A DNA stretch of 7,224 bases from Lachnospiraceae bacterium (GTDB lineage: Bacteria > Bacillota_A > Clostridia > Lachnospirales > Lachnospiraceae): contig JAFZKM010000284.1 in assembly GCA_017553665.1 (NCBI GenBank), positions 1-7,224 on the forward strand, read 5' to 3'. Below the pieces are notes generated by a model. The model saw only the letters and a list, made by a program, of their open reading frames with translations, did not search any database and was not told the origin of the DNA. The translations under genes and the position numbers were made by a program. This document shows, piece by piece, positions 1 to 5,942 of this stretch; positions within the stretch are counted from its first letter, which is position 1, and each line of letters starts with the position of its first letter.

Positions 1-98
1 CGATCTGGGTGGACGCCGCCGGCTGCGCAGGCGTCACTCCCGCCTCGCACAACACTGCGCTTGAGGCGATGAAGATGTGCCATATACATGTAAGATAA
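1..98 (+). CDS. C-terminal end of a probable isochorismatase-family cysteine hydrolase (partial)
   Basis: The third reading frame is open from the window edge to a TAA at 96-98 and gives 31 residues of a protein whose start lies outside the window. The visible tail contains a Asp-Ala-Ala-Gly-Cys-Ala-Gly-Val-Thr-Pro stretch, then Ser-His-x-x-Ala-Leu-x-Ala-Met-Lys and a short beta-strand-like end. This resembles the C-terminal part of isochorismatase/nicotinamidase-type cysteine hydrolases, where a late strand ends in Asp and is followed by a helix with His and Ala-Leu-x-x-Met. Members of that family hydrolyse amides or related bonds using a Cys nucleophile that would lie upstream, out of view. 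A strong hairpin follows 4 nt after the stop, which supports this as a real gene end. The family call rests on recollection of a short tail and could be wrong; the reading frame itself is more secure. Confidence 0.55.
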   Translation, partial: IWVDAAGCAGVTPASHNTALEAMKMCHIHVR

Positions 99-101
99 GC
101 A

Positions 102-128
102 AAATGAGCCGACATGATCGGCTCATTT
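102..128. terminator. Bidirectional intrinsic terminator between convergent genes
   Basis: A perfect 11-bp inverted repeat, AAATGAGCCGA at 102-112 and TCGGCTCATTT at 118-128, encloses a 5-nt loop. On the plus strand it starts 4 nt after the stop at 98 and is followed by a T-rich run (CTTTTATCTTATC). On the minus strand it lies 11 nt beyond the stop of the nitroreductase gene (140) and is followed by ATTTTGCTTAT. The A/T base pairs flanking the GC-rich core let either strand form a stem ending in U residues. It therefore probably ends both the upstream plus-strand transcript and the minus-strand nitroreductase operon. Confidence 0.85.
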
Positions 129-139
129 CTTTTATCTTA

Positions 140-802
140 TCATTTACATTTATGGCCCGACGCAGCCTCAAAGTTATATTTCACGATCCCCAGATCGATC
201 TTGGTCATCGGTCCCAGTTTTGCCGTGATCACGGGTGTATCGCCCTCGAGCGATATGAGGAATCTCTGCTGGTTTATAGCTGTCGGTGCCAGAAGGGCGG
301 CCTCTAAGCCTTCTTTGAACCAGTCCGGTCTTGCGGACTCGGGTACATTACAGAGTTTGTCAACGGACTTCGACTTGTGCGCGGAGCCCGTTTTTTCGCC
401 GTATCCGATCGAAATCACGCATACCAGCTTCTCGTCTTCGGCGACTGCTGCCTTACATTTGCCTTTGCCGTAGGAGCCTGCCACCCAGCAGGTGTTCAGG
501 CCGAGCATCTGCGCCTCGAGCACGATCCGCTCTCCGTAATATCCGCCGAGTTCGTCCAGATCATCCTTTGATTTAGGTCCTACTATCGCGATGTAGTTCT
601 TTGCGTTCGTAAACTTTCCGTAGTGCGCGAACAGCGTGTCAAAGCATTCCGGCTCGTCGCAGATCAGCTGCAGGTGCAGTCCGCTCTCTGCGTTGCACTC
701 TTTGATCAAGGCCTCGAGCCGTTCTCTGTCTTCGGCCTTGATAGCAATATTCTTATACTGTCTCACAGAGTGTCTTTCTCTGATGGCTTCTTTTATCGTC
801 AT
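140..802 (-). CDS. TM1586-type nitroreductase family protein
   Basis: This 220-residue protein resembles the flavin-dependent nitroreductase subfamily typified by Thermotoga TM1586. N-terminal Ile-Arg-Glu-Arg-His-Ser-Val-Arg-Gln-Tyr (residues 7-16) is the usual phosphate/FMN-binding Arg-rich start. Residues 87-109 form the Gly-Gly-Tyr-Tyr-Gly-Glu helix and the Gly-Leu-Asn-Thr-Cys-Trp-Val-Ala-Gly strand. Residues 171-181 (Leu-Ala-Pro-Thr-Ala-Ile-Asn-Gln-Gln-Arg-Phe) match the Ala-Pro-Ser-Ala-x-Asn-x-Gln motif, which in this subfamily lies near the C-terminus instead of near the N-terminus. A cytosolic FMN flavoprotein is expected; the physiological substrate is unknown. The ATG overlaps the TGA of the preceding gene by 4 nt (ATGA), and a GGAGG Shine-Dalgarno site lies inside that gene, so translation is probably coupled. 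It is the last gene of a three-gene operon ending at the hairpin at 102-128. The family call is firm, the function is not. Confidence 0.88.
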   Translation of the reverse strand: MTIKEAIRERHSVRQYKNIAIKAEDRERLEALIKECNAESGLHLQLICDEPECFDTLFAHYGKFTNAKNYIAIVGPKSKDDLDELGGYYGERIVLEAQMLGLNTCWVAGSYGKGKCKAAVAEDEKLVCVISIGYGEKTGSAHKSKSVDKLCNVPESARPDWFKEGLEAALLAPTAINQQRFLISLEGDTPVITAKLGPMTKIDLGIVKYNFEAASGHKCK

Positions 803-1374
803 ATGATAATATCCTCCAGCTTACGCTTCGGCACGTAGTGCACATCGTTCGCGTCACGGTAATACTTCACGCTTCCGTCCTCTCCTGCGTCCACGAGCAC
901 CACGGTCTCCGCGGGCTTTCCGAATGCCACGATCAGCTGAGGCACGTACCTCTCCGCCAGTCCCAAAGCTTCCGCTGCCTGCGCCTTCTCATAGTTTCCG
1001 ATCATGCAGCCGCCAAGTCCCTGCTCCGTTGCCGCAAGGAGCATGGTCTGTGCAGCGATTCCGATGTCGGTTGCCGCCCCGTCAGGGTTCTTCGTGATCT
1101 CGGTGTCCACGCAGATCACGATATACGCGGTCGGGTACATGTCCTTATGGGGCAGTTCGATCTCCTTCAGCATCTTTCCCCAGCGGGTGATCCCGTTGAG
1201 CTTCGCTACTTCCGTATCGGTGTATACAAGCCTGTATTTTAGCGGCTGGAGATTCGCCGCTGAGCCCGCGATCCTCGCTGTATCGACCAGTTCTCTCAGC
1301 TCTCCTTCCGTCACCTTCCGGCTCTCATCATAGCCGCGGTAGCTTCTGTTCTTACGTACCAGATCCTTGATCAT
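799..1374 (-). CDS. Nitroreductase family protein (classic FMN-dependent type)
   Basis: The 191-residue product has the full layout of the classic nitroreductase family. Arg-Lys-Asn-Arg-Ser-Tyr-Arg-Gly-Tyr (residues 7-15) is the N-terminal FMN phosphate-binding motif. Residues 34-50 hold the Ala-Gly-Ser-Ala-Ala-Asn-Leu-Gln-Pro loop that normally contacts the flavin. Residues 103-126 carry the long dimer helix (Asp-Ile-Gly-Ile-Ala-Ala-Gln) and the Gly-Leu-Gly-Gly-Cys-Met-Ile-Gly turn. Residues 149-155 form the Val-Ala-Phe-Gly-Lys-Pro-Ala C-terminal strand. Such proteins are cytosolic, usually dimeric, and pass two electrons from a reduced donor to an organic acceptor. The acceptor cannot be read here. 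The start is fixed by an AGGAGG site 5 nt upstream, which fills most of the 13-nt gap after the DUF362 gene. It overlaps the second nitroreductase gene by 4 nt. The two nitroreductases differ in subfamily and motif order, so this is not a recent tandem duplication. Confidence 0.9.
   Translation of the reverse strand: MIKDLVRKNRSYRGYDESRKVTEGELRELVDTARIAGSAANLQPLKYRLVYTDTEVAKLNGITRWGKMLKEIELPHKDMYPTAYIVICVDTEITKNPDGAATDIGIAAQTMLLAATEQGLGGCMIGNYEKAQAAEALGLAERYVPQLIVAFGKPAETVVLVDAGEDGSVKYYRDANDVHYVPKRKLEDIII
813..817 (-). promoter_or_regulatory. Shine-Dalgarno site for the TM1586-type nitroreductase, embedded in the preceding gene
   Basis: GGAGG on the minus strand lies in the last codons of the classic nitroreductase gene, 10 nt before the ATG that overlaps its TGA stop. 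The spacing is slightly long, and the ATGA overlap suggests coupled re-initiation. Confidence 0.6.
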
Positions 1375-1387
1375 ATCTGCCTCCTGA

Positions 1388-2512
1388 TTATTTCATCTTT
1401 ATCAGCTCGTATTCGCGTGTGCCGATGCCTATCTTCTCCGCATGCTCGAGGGTCTCCGCCCAGGAAACATTGGGATTGCTGTTGTGCCATACGTCGCCGT
1501 GATCGTGGAAATGCGGCTTCGCCATATTGTCGCCGAGCTGGCTGTTGCGGATCGGTTCCGCATGCTGACAGAGGTCCACGCAGGCCTGATCGAGCGCGAC
1601 CGGATCGAACGAAGCCAGCATTCCGATGTCGGGAAGGATCGGCGCGTCATTCTCACCGTGACAGTCACAGTTCGGTGAAACATCGGTTATCAGACTGATG
1701 TGGAAATTCGGTCTCCCGCTGATAACAGCAGCCGTATATTCGGCCATTTTCCTTCCGAGCATCTGAGGTGCGTCCCAGTTGTCATTCTCGATCGCGTCAA
1801 ATGCGCAGGCGCCTATGCAGCGTCCGCAGCCTTTACATTTCGCGGGATCGATCCATGCTTTGCCACCGTCGTAACTGATCGCGTCCGAACCGCATTCCTT
1901 CGCGCATCTGCGGCAGCCTCTGCACATCTCGGTGATCACATGCGGATGTCCGCTGTTGTGCTGCTGCATCTTGCCCGCGCGGCTTCCGCAGCCCATGCCG
2001 ATGTTCTTTATCGCACCGCCGAAGCCTGCCTGCTCGTGGCCCTTGAAATGGCTGAGCGAAATGAATATGTCCGCGTCCATCACTGCGCGTCCGATATAAG
2101 CTTCCTTGCAGTACTCGCCGTTCGGAACCGGCACTACTATGTCATCCGTGCCCCTAAGGCCGTCAGCGATAATGATCTGACATCCGGTGGTCACGGTATT
2201 GAATCCGTTGATATTCGCGCAGTCCAGATGCTCCAACGCATGCTTGCGGCTGCCCGGATAAAGTGTATTGCAGTCGGTCAGGAACGGCAGTCCGCCGCCC
2301 TCCTTCACCACATCAGCCACGGCCTTCGCGTAGTTGGGCCTCAGATACGCCAGATTTCCGAGCTCTCCGAAGTGCATCTTGATGGCCACGAACTTTCCGT
2401 TCATGTCAATGGAGCCTATCCCCGCCATCTTTATCAGTTTCTGCAGTTTCGCGGTCAGGCTCACTCCCAGCGCGGTCCTGAAATCCGTAAAATAAACCTT
2501 CGACTTTTCCAT
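1388..2512 (-). CDS. DUF362 domain protein with two [4Fe-4S] ferredoxin motifs (COG2768-like)
   Basis: This 374-residue protein is a DUF362 family member with a ferredoxin insert. The N-terminal domain shows Met-His-Phe-Gly-Glu-x-Gly-Asn and Tyr-Leu-Arg-Pro (residues 46-59). The Phe-Lys-Gly-His-Glu-Gln-Ala-Gly-Phe-Gly-Gly stretch (156-166) and the Gly-Ser-Arg-Ala-Gly-Lys stretch (176-181) are typical of the family. Two CX2CX2CX3C motifs follow: C197, C200, C203, C207 and C226, C229, C232, C236. Neither has the Pro that often follows the last Cys. The C-terminal part has Pro-Asn-Cys-Asp-Cys (280-284) and Ser-Phe-Asp-Pro-Val-Ala-Leu-Asp-Gln-Ala (301-310). A His cluster (H334, H336, H338, H343) could bind metal. 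There is no signal peptide or membrane segment, so a cytosolic electron-transfer role is likely, but the reaction is unknown. The start is supported by an AAAGGGG site 5 nt upstream. It is the first gene of an operon with two nitroreductases. Confidence 0.92.
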   Translation of the reverse strand: MEKSKVYFTDFRTALGVSLTAKLQKLIKMAGIGSIDMNGKFVAIKMHFGELGNLAYLRPNYAKAVADVVKEGGGLPFLTDCNTLYPGSRKHALEHLDCANINGFNTVTTGCQIIIADGLRGTDDIVVPVPNGEYCKEAYIGRAVMDADIFISLSHFKGHEQAGFGGAIKNIGMGCGSRAGKMQQHNSGHPHVITEMCRGCRRCAKECGSDAISYDGGKAWIDPAKCKGCGRCIGACAFDAIENDNWDAPQMLGRKMAEYTAAVISGRPNFHISLITDVSPNCDCHGENDAPILPDIGMLASFDPVALDQACVDLCQHAEPIRNSQLGDNMAKPHFHDHGDVWHNSNPNVSWAETLEHAEKIGIGTREYELIKMK

Positions 2513-2584
2513 GTAAACCCCTTTCCTTATTCCTCATCCTTCCAATCTGCTGCCCCTTTATCATACACTATAAAGCACTCCTTG

Positions 2585-2592
2585 AGTATACT
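2585..2592. promoter_or_regulatory. Palindromic -10-like element in the divergent intergenic gap (weak)
   Basis: AGTATACT is a perfect 8-bp palindrome, so TATACT reads as a -10-like hexamer on both strands (plus 2587-2592, minus 2585-2590). It sits in the most A+T-rich part of the 150-bp gap between the DUF362 and YcaQ-like genes. A second minus-strand candidate, TATGAT, lies at 2560-2565. No good -35 box is found at the right distance for either minus-strand candidate, so the promoter of the DUF362 operon is only roughly located here. Confidence 0.3.
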
Positions 2593-2595
2593 ATA

Positions 2596-2624
2596 TTGCC
2601 GAAAGGATTTCATCGTTGTATCAT
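2596..2624 (+). promoter_or_regulatory. Sigma-70/sigma-A-like promoter for the YcaQ-like glycosylase gene
   Basis: TTGCCG at 2596-2601 (4 of 6 matches to the -35 consensus) and TATCAT at 2619-2624 (5 of 6 matches to the -10 consensus) are separated by exactly 17 bp. Transcription would start at about 2631. This leaves a leader of about 30 nt to the ATG at 2663, with the GGGGAG ribosome site in between. It would leave only about 5 nt before the alternative in-frame ATG at 2636. Confidence 0.6.
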
Positions 2625-2651
2625 TGAATTCAGGTATGATTTATGAAAAAT

Positions 2652-2657
2652 GGGGAG
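2652..2657 (+). promoter_or_regulatory. Ribosome binding site that decides the start at 2663
   Basis: GGGGAG ends 5 nt before the ATG at 2663. The in-frame ATG at 2636 has no comparable purine-rich site upstream. The frame also stays open far upstream, back to about 1700, but that part is antisense to the DUF362 gene. The start at 2663 is therefore preferred. Confidence 0.7.
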
Positions 2658-2662
2658 TGCGC

Positions 2663-3871
2663 ATGATAAATATTTCAAAACAACAGGCCTGCCGCTTTAT
2701 CCTCGCGAAGCAGGGCCTGATCGGGGATCATCGTTTTATCGGGAAGGACGGCGCGTACGCGTACGTCCGTCAGGCCGGGTGCATCCAGTATGACCCGGTG
2801 GATGTCTGCGGGAAGAATGCTGAGCTGACGCTTCAGGCCCGCGTGAAGGGCTTTAAGAAATCGATGCTCCGGGACCTCCTGTACAAAGACCGCAAACTCA
2901 TCGATTATGCCGATAAGGAGCTGTCCATCTGGCCCGCCGAAGACTGGCCTTACTTCTCCTCATACAGAGAAAAGAGCATGCAGCTCGGCGAAACCTTTGA
3001 GGGCCTCGAAGAGCTCAAAGAACAGGCAATAGACTACATCAGCAAAAACGGTCCGGTGTGCAGCGACTCGCTTCCTATCGAGGGCGAGATCTTCTGGCAC
3101 TCCTCGATGCACTGGAGCGGCAACTGGCACAAGCCCTCTCCCGCCGCGCGCTCGGTCCTTGAGCAGCTGTATACCGACGGAGTGCTGGTCATCCATCATA
3201 AACAGGGCAGCCGCAAATACTATGACCTCGCGAAGAACTACCTGCCCGCCTCCATTCTGGAAGCAGAGAACCCGTGCAAAGACGAGGACAGCTTCACGGC
3301 ATGGCGCGTGCTTCGCCGCATCGGCGCCGTAGGCCTCCTCTGGGACAAGAACAGTACCGCGTTTCTCGGGCTTTATTTAAATGCCGAAAAGCGTAAGCAG
3401 ATCCTCGCGAAGCTCACCGCAGACGGCCTGATCCGCCCCGTTGCGGTCGAAGGCATAAAGACGCCGTTCTACTACCGCGCGGAGGATGACGCCCTGATGC
3501 GGAGCATCCTCGATGGCAGCGCCGATCTGAAACCCCGCATGGCCTTTATCGCGCCGCTCGACCCGCTGTTCTGGGACAAGGCTCTGATCCTCGCGCTGTG
3601 GGATTTTCAATACTCCTGGGAAATCTACACTCCCGCTGTCAAGCGCAAATACGGCTATTATACGCTTCCGATCCTCTACGGTGACCGTTTTGTGGGACGT
3701 ATCGACACCGCGGCCGACCGAAAGGAGAAGGTTCTCCGCGTAAAGGGCCTCTGGTGGGAGCCCGGCGTCCGCAGGACGAAAAAACTCGACGCGGCGCTCG
3801 CCAAAACCCTGAAGACATTCAGTGTTTTCAACGATTGTCAGAGTATCGAAGGCATTGAATCCCTAATTTAA
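2663..3871 (+). CDS. YcaQ/AlkZ-family winged-helix DNA glycosylase (HTH_42 family)
   Basis: The 402-residue product matches the YcaQ/AlkZ family of winged-helix DNA glycosylases, which excise bulky N-alkylated bases and unhook interstrand crosslinks. Its length is usual for the family (about 400). The N-terminus has the expected helix and the Gly-Cys-Ile-Gln-Tyr-Asp-Pro-Val segment. Q42-Y43-D44 fits the Gln-hydrophobic-Asp catalytic motif of the YcaQ branch, as against Gln-hydrophobic-Gln in AlkZ-type enzymes. Residues 88-97 (Leu-Ser-Ile-Trp-Pro-Ala-Glu-Asp-Trp-Pro) and 296-306 (Ile-Ala-Pro-Leu-Asp-Pro-Leu-Phe-Trp-Asp-Lys) are further family landmarks. Residues 315-346 contain the Phe-x-Tyr-x-Trp-Glu-Ile-Tyr-x-Pro and Gly-Asp-Arg-Phe-Val-Gly-Arg blocks near the end. 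The protein is predicted to be cytosolic and DNA-bound. The gene stands alone, has its own promoter, and ends only 4 nt from the end of the convergent xylanase gene. Whether this homologue is active on crosslinks cannot be told from sequence. Confidence 0.9.
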   Translation: MINISKQQACRFILAKQGLIGDHRFIGKDGAYAYVRQAGCIQYDPVDVCGKNAELTLQARVKGFKKSMLRDLLYKDRKLIDYADKELSIWPAEDWPYFSSYREKSMQLGETFEGLEELKEQAIDYISKNGPVCSDSLPIEGEIFWHSSMHWSGNWHKPSPAARSVLEQLYTDGVLVIHHKQGSRKYYDLAKNYLPASILEAENPCKDEDSFTAWRVLRRIGAVGLLWDKNSTAFLGLYLNAEKRKQILAKLTADGLIRPVAVEGIKTPFYYRAEDDALMRSILDGSADLKPRMAFIAPLDPLFWDKALILALWDFQYSWEIYTPAVKRKYGYYTLPILYGDRFVGRIDTAADRKEKVLRVKGLWWEPGVRRTKKLDAALAKTLKTFSVFNDCQSIEGIESLI

Positions 3872-3875
3872 TGCA

Positions 3876-5942
3876 TCAGATCCTCTTCATCCATGCCCAT
3901 GCCAGATCCGTCCAGAGCCCGGCGTCCTCCTTCAGGCTCATGTCCAGGCCGAACATGGACATCTCTTTGCCGCTGAAGAACTGCTCGATCAGCTCTTCCC
4001 GGCGCTTTTCCGATACGTTCACGCCCCTGCCTTCCTTCACCGCGAAGGCAGCGCGCATTGTCTGTTCCATCGTATAGCCGCCGCCCGACCAGCCTTGGAA
4101 AAAGGCTTTATTGGCTACGGAGAGGCCATGGAATCCGGCAGGGAATACATAGTGCGCGAAGGGCACCTTCTTCTTCCTGAGCGCCATCGCGAACAGGTAG
4201 GTGTTCTCCACCGGCACGAGCATATCTGTCTCGGTCTGCCATAAGAAGCACGGCGGCGTATCCTCCTTTACCTGCTTCTCGAGCGAGTAATACTCCATCT
4301 CCTCTGCTGCCGGCTCCGGTCCGAGCAGAGCGCGGACAGAGTCCTTATGCGTATATTCTCCGGTCGTGATCACCGGGTATGAAAGGATCACGCCGTCAGG
4401 TCTGTTCGAAATACCGGCGTAATCAGGATTGTCATCCTTCACATCATCAAAATGCACCGCAAGGCTTCCGCACACATGCGCGCCCGCCGAGAAGCCGCAG
4501 ATAAAGAGCTTCTTCCCATCGACATTGTTCTCTTCCGCGTGCTTTCTGATCCATCTGACAGCCCTCGACACATCCTTTAAAGGCCGGTCCTTCAGCGGTA
4601 CCGACATCGTGATATCCGTGGTGTAACAGAGCACGAATGCGTTCATGCCCCTGTCGTAAAACTCTTTCGCGGCCAGTTCTCCCTCGTGAGGCGTGAGCAT
4701 GCAGTATCCGCCGCCGGGCACCACGAGCATGCAGTCCCTCTTCTCATCGTCCGTGTGCAGATACGCGAAGAGATTCGGCGTAAATCCGTACGCGGCGGGG
4801 TAGTCGTACTCTCCGTCTTCCCAGATATTCCTGCGGAAAATGTTCATCTCGCGCTTCGGCATGCCTGTAGGAACGAATTCCTCGTCGGTATAGCCGGGTT
4901 CCCATTTATCGACCGCGTCCTTCGGCACTGCTGCCTCAAGTACAGCATAGTAAGCCTCTTTTGCCTCGCATTTGCCTTTGAACAGCAGAGGGTAGCTGGG
5001 CTCCCTCCTGAAGCCCGAAAGCCAGCTGTCCTCGTCTCTTAAGTTCCAGAACGTTACACAGCCAATATCGGCTTTGCCCGTCTTCTTCGCGTCAATATAT
5101 ATCTCAAACAGCTCACGGTAACGCTCCGCAAGCGCGCGCATCGACTCCTCCGAAGGGTCCGCGTTGTGCATATCGAGCTCGGTCACATGGATCTTCAGCC
5201 CGAGCGCACCGAACATATGAAGGGCCGTTCGGTAAACCTCAAGGTCGGGTTCCTTCATCAGCAGATGCGACTGCATTCCCATGCCGTCGATCAGGCCCTT
5301 TTCCTTCAGGGGCTTCAGGATATTCTCAATGATGAAATCCCTCTTCCACTCGATCATGGTCTCATAATCGTTGTAAAAGAGCAGAGTCCCGGGTGCCGCG
5401 TATTTGCGCGCGAATTCAAAGGCCTTCAGCACGTAGTCGTCGCCGACCGTCTGTGTCCAGAGCGACTTCCTGAACGCGCCGTCGTTCACTGCCTCGTTCA
5501 CCACATCCCACGCGTAGATGACTCCGGGATAATTGGTCTGGACAAAATCCAGCACGCCGTGGATATAGCTCTCCAGGCGCTTTAATATCTTCTCCCTGTC
5601 AGCGAAGGGGAAGCACTCGTTATAATGCTCGCAGAAGAACCACTTCGGCGTCTGGTTGTGCCATACGAGCGTGTGGCCGCGCATCGCTATGCCGTTCTTC
5701 TTCGCGAATTCCAGATAGGGCACCGCGTTCTCAAATGTCAGCGCGGGCGCCGTATCGTATTTCTCCGGATCGTCCTTGTTCGCTTCTTTGTCGAGGAAGA
5801 ACTCCGGCTTTGTATCGTTCTCGCAGGTGAAGCTGTTAAACTGCGCGCAGAGGAACTTCATCTGCGCGGGCGTATAGAGATTGCGGCGGGAAATGGCTGC
5901 GCCGATCTTGAAATAAGGTTCGTATGCGGTCTTAAGGTTCAT
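3876..5942 (-). CDS. Cytoplasmic GH10 endo-1,4-beta-xylanase fused to a C-terminal alpha/beta-hydrolase esterase
   Basis: This 688-residue protein has two catalytic domains. Residues 1-345 are glycoside hydrolase family 10. E41-N42 with K45 and the Arg-Gly-His-Thr-Leu-Val-Trp-His block (88-95) line the substrate site. E150 in Trp-Asp-Val-Val-Asn-Glu is the expected acid/base, and E255 in His-Val-Thr-Glu-Leu-Asp the nucleophile. Residues 221-226 (Met-Gly-Met-Gln-Ser-His) and W307 also fit. After a linker (about 346-365), the esterase domain shows a Pro-Gly-Gly-Gly-Tyr oxyanion loop (409-413) and a probable triad of S485 (Gly-Phe-Ser-Ala-Gly), D573 and H605. About 60 residues between H605 and the final helix look like an insertion. 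There is no signal peptide, carbohydrate-binding module or dockerin, so imported, probably esterified xylo-oligosaccharides are the likely substrate. Acetyl release is the best guess for the esterase; feruloyl release is possible. The ATG overlaps the WYL gene stop (ATGA), with GGAGG 7 nt upstream. Confidence 0.93.
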   Translation of the reverse strand: MNLKTAYEPYFKIGAAISRRNLYTPAQMKFLCAQFNSFTCENDTKPEFFLDKEANKDDPEKYDTAPALTFENAVPYLEFAKKNGIAMRGHTLVWHNQTPKWFFCEHYNECFPFADREKILKRLESYIHGVLDFVQTNYPGVIYAWDVVNEAVNDGAFRKSLWTQTVGDDYVLKAFEFARKYAAPGTLLFYNDYETMIEWKRDFIIENILKPLKEKGLIDGMGMQSHLLMKEPDLEVYRTALHMFGALGLKIHVTELDMHNADPSEESMRALAERYRELFEIYIDAKKTGKADIGCVTFWNLRDEDSWLSGFRREPSYPLLFKGKCEAKEAYYAVLEAAVPKDAVDKWEPGYTDEEFVPTGMPKREMNIFRRNIWEDGEYDYPAAYGFTPNLFAYLHTDDEKRDCMLVVPGGGYCMLTPHEGELAAKEFYDRGMNAFVLCYTTDITMSVPLKDRPLKDVSRAVRWIRKHAEENNVDGKKLFICGFSAGAHVCGSLAVHFDDVKDDNPDYAGISNRPDGVILSYPVITTGEYTHKDSVRALLGPEPAAEEMEYYSLEKQVKEDTPPCFLWQTETDMLVPVENTYLFAMALRKKKVPFAHYVFPAGFHGLSVANKAFFQGWSGGGYTMEQTMRAAFAVKEGRGVNVSEKRREELIEQFFSGKEMSMFGLDMSLKEDAGLWTDLAWAWMKRI

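Noticed and set aside
140..1374. Tandem duplication of a nitroreductase gene.
   Set aside because: The two proteins have different motif order, with the Ala-Pro/Gly-Ser-Ala-x-Asn loop N-terminal in one and C-terminal in the other, so they are distinct subfamilies.
1700..2662. Long plus-strand open frame continuous with the YcaQ-like gene, which would add about 321 residues at its N-terminus.
   Set aside because: Most of it is antisense to the well-supported DUF362 gene and has the His/Arg/Ala-rich look of a shadow frame. Promoter, ribosome site and family alignment all place the start at 2663.
3808..3830. Possible hairpin CTGAA-GACA-TTCAG followed by TGTTTTC near the end of the glycosylase gene.
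   Set aside because: The stem is only 5 bp and A/T-rich, and it lies inside the coding sequence, so it is too weak to call a terminator.
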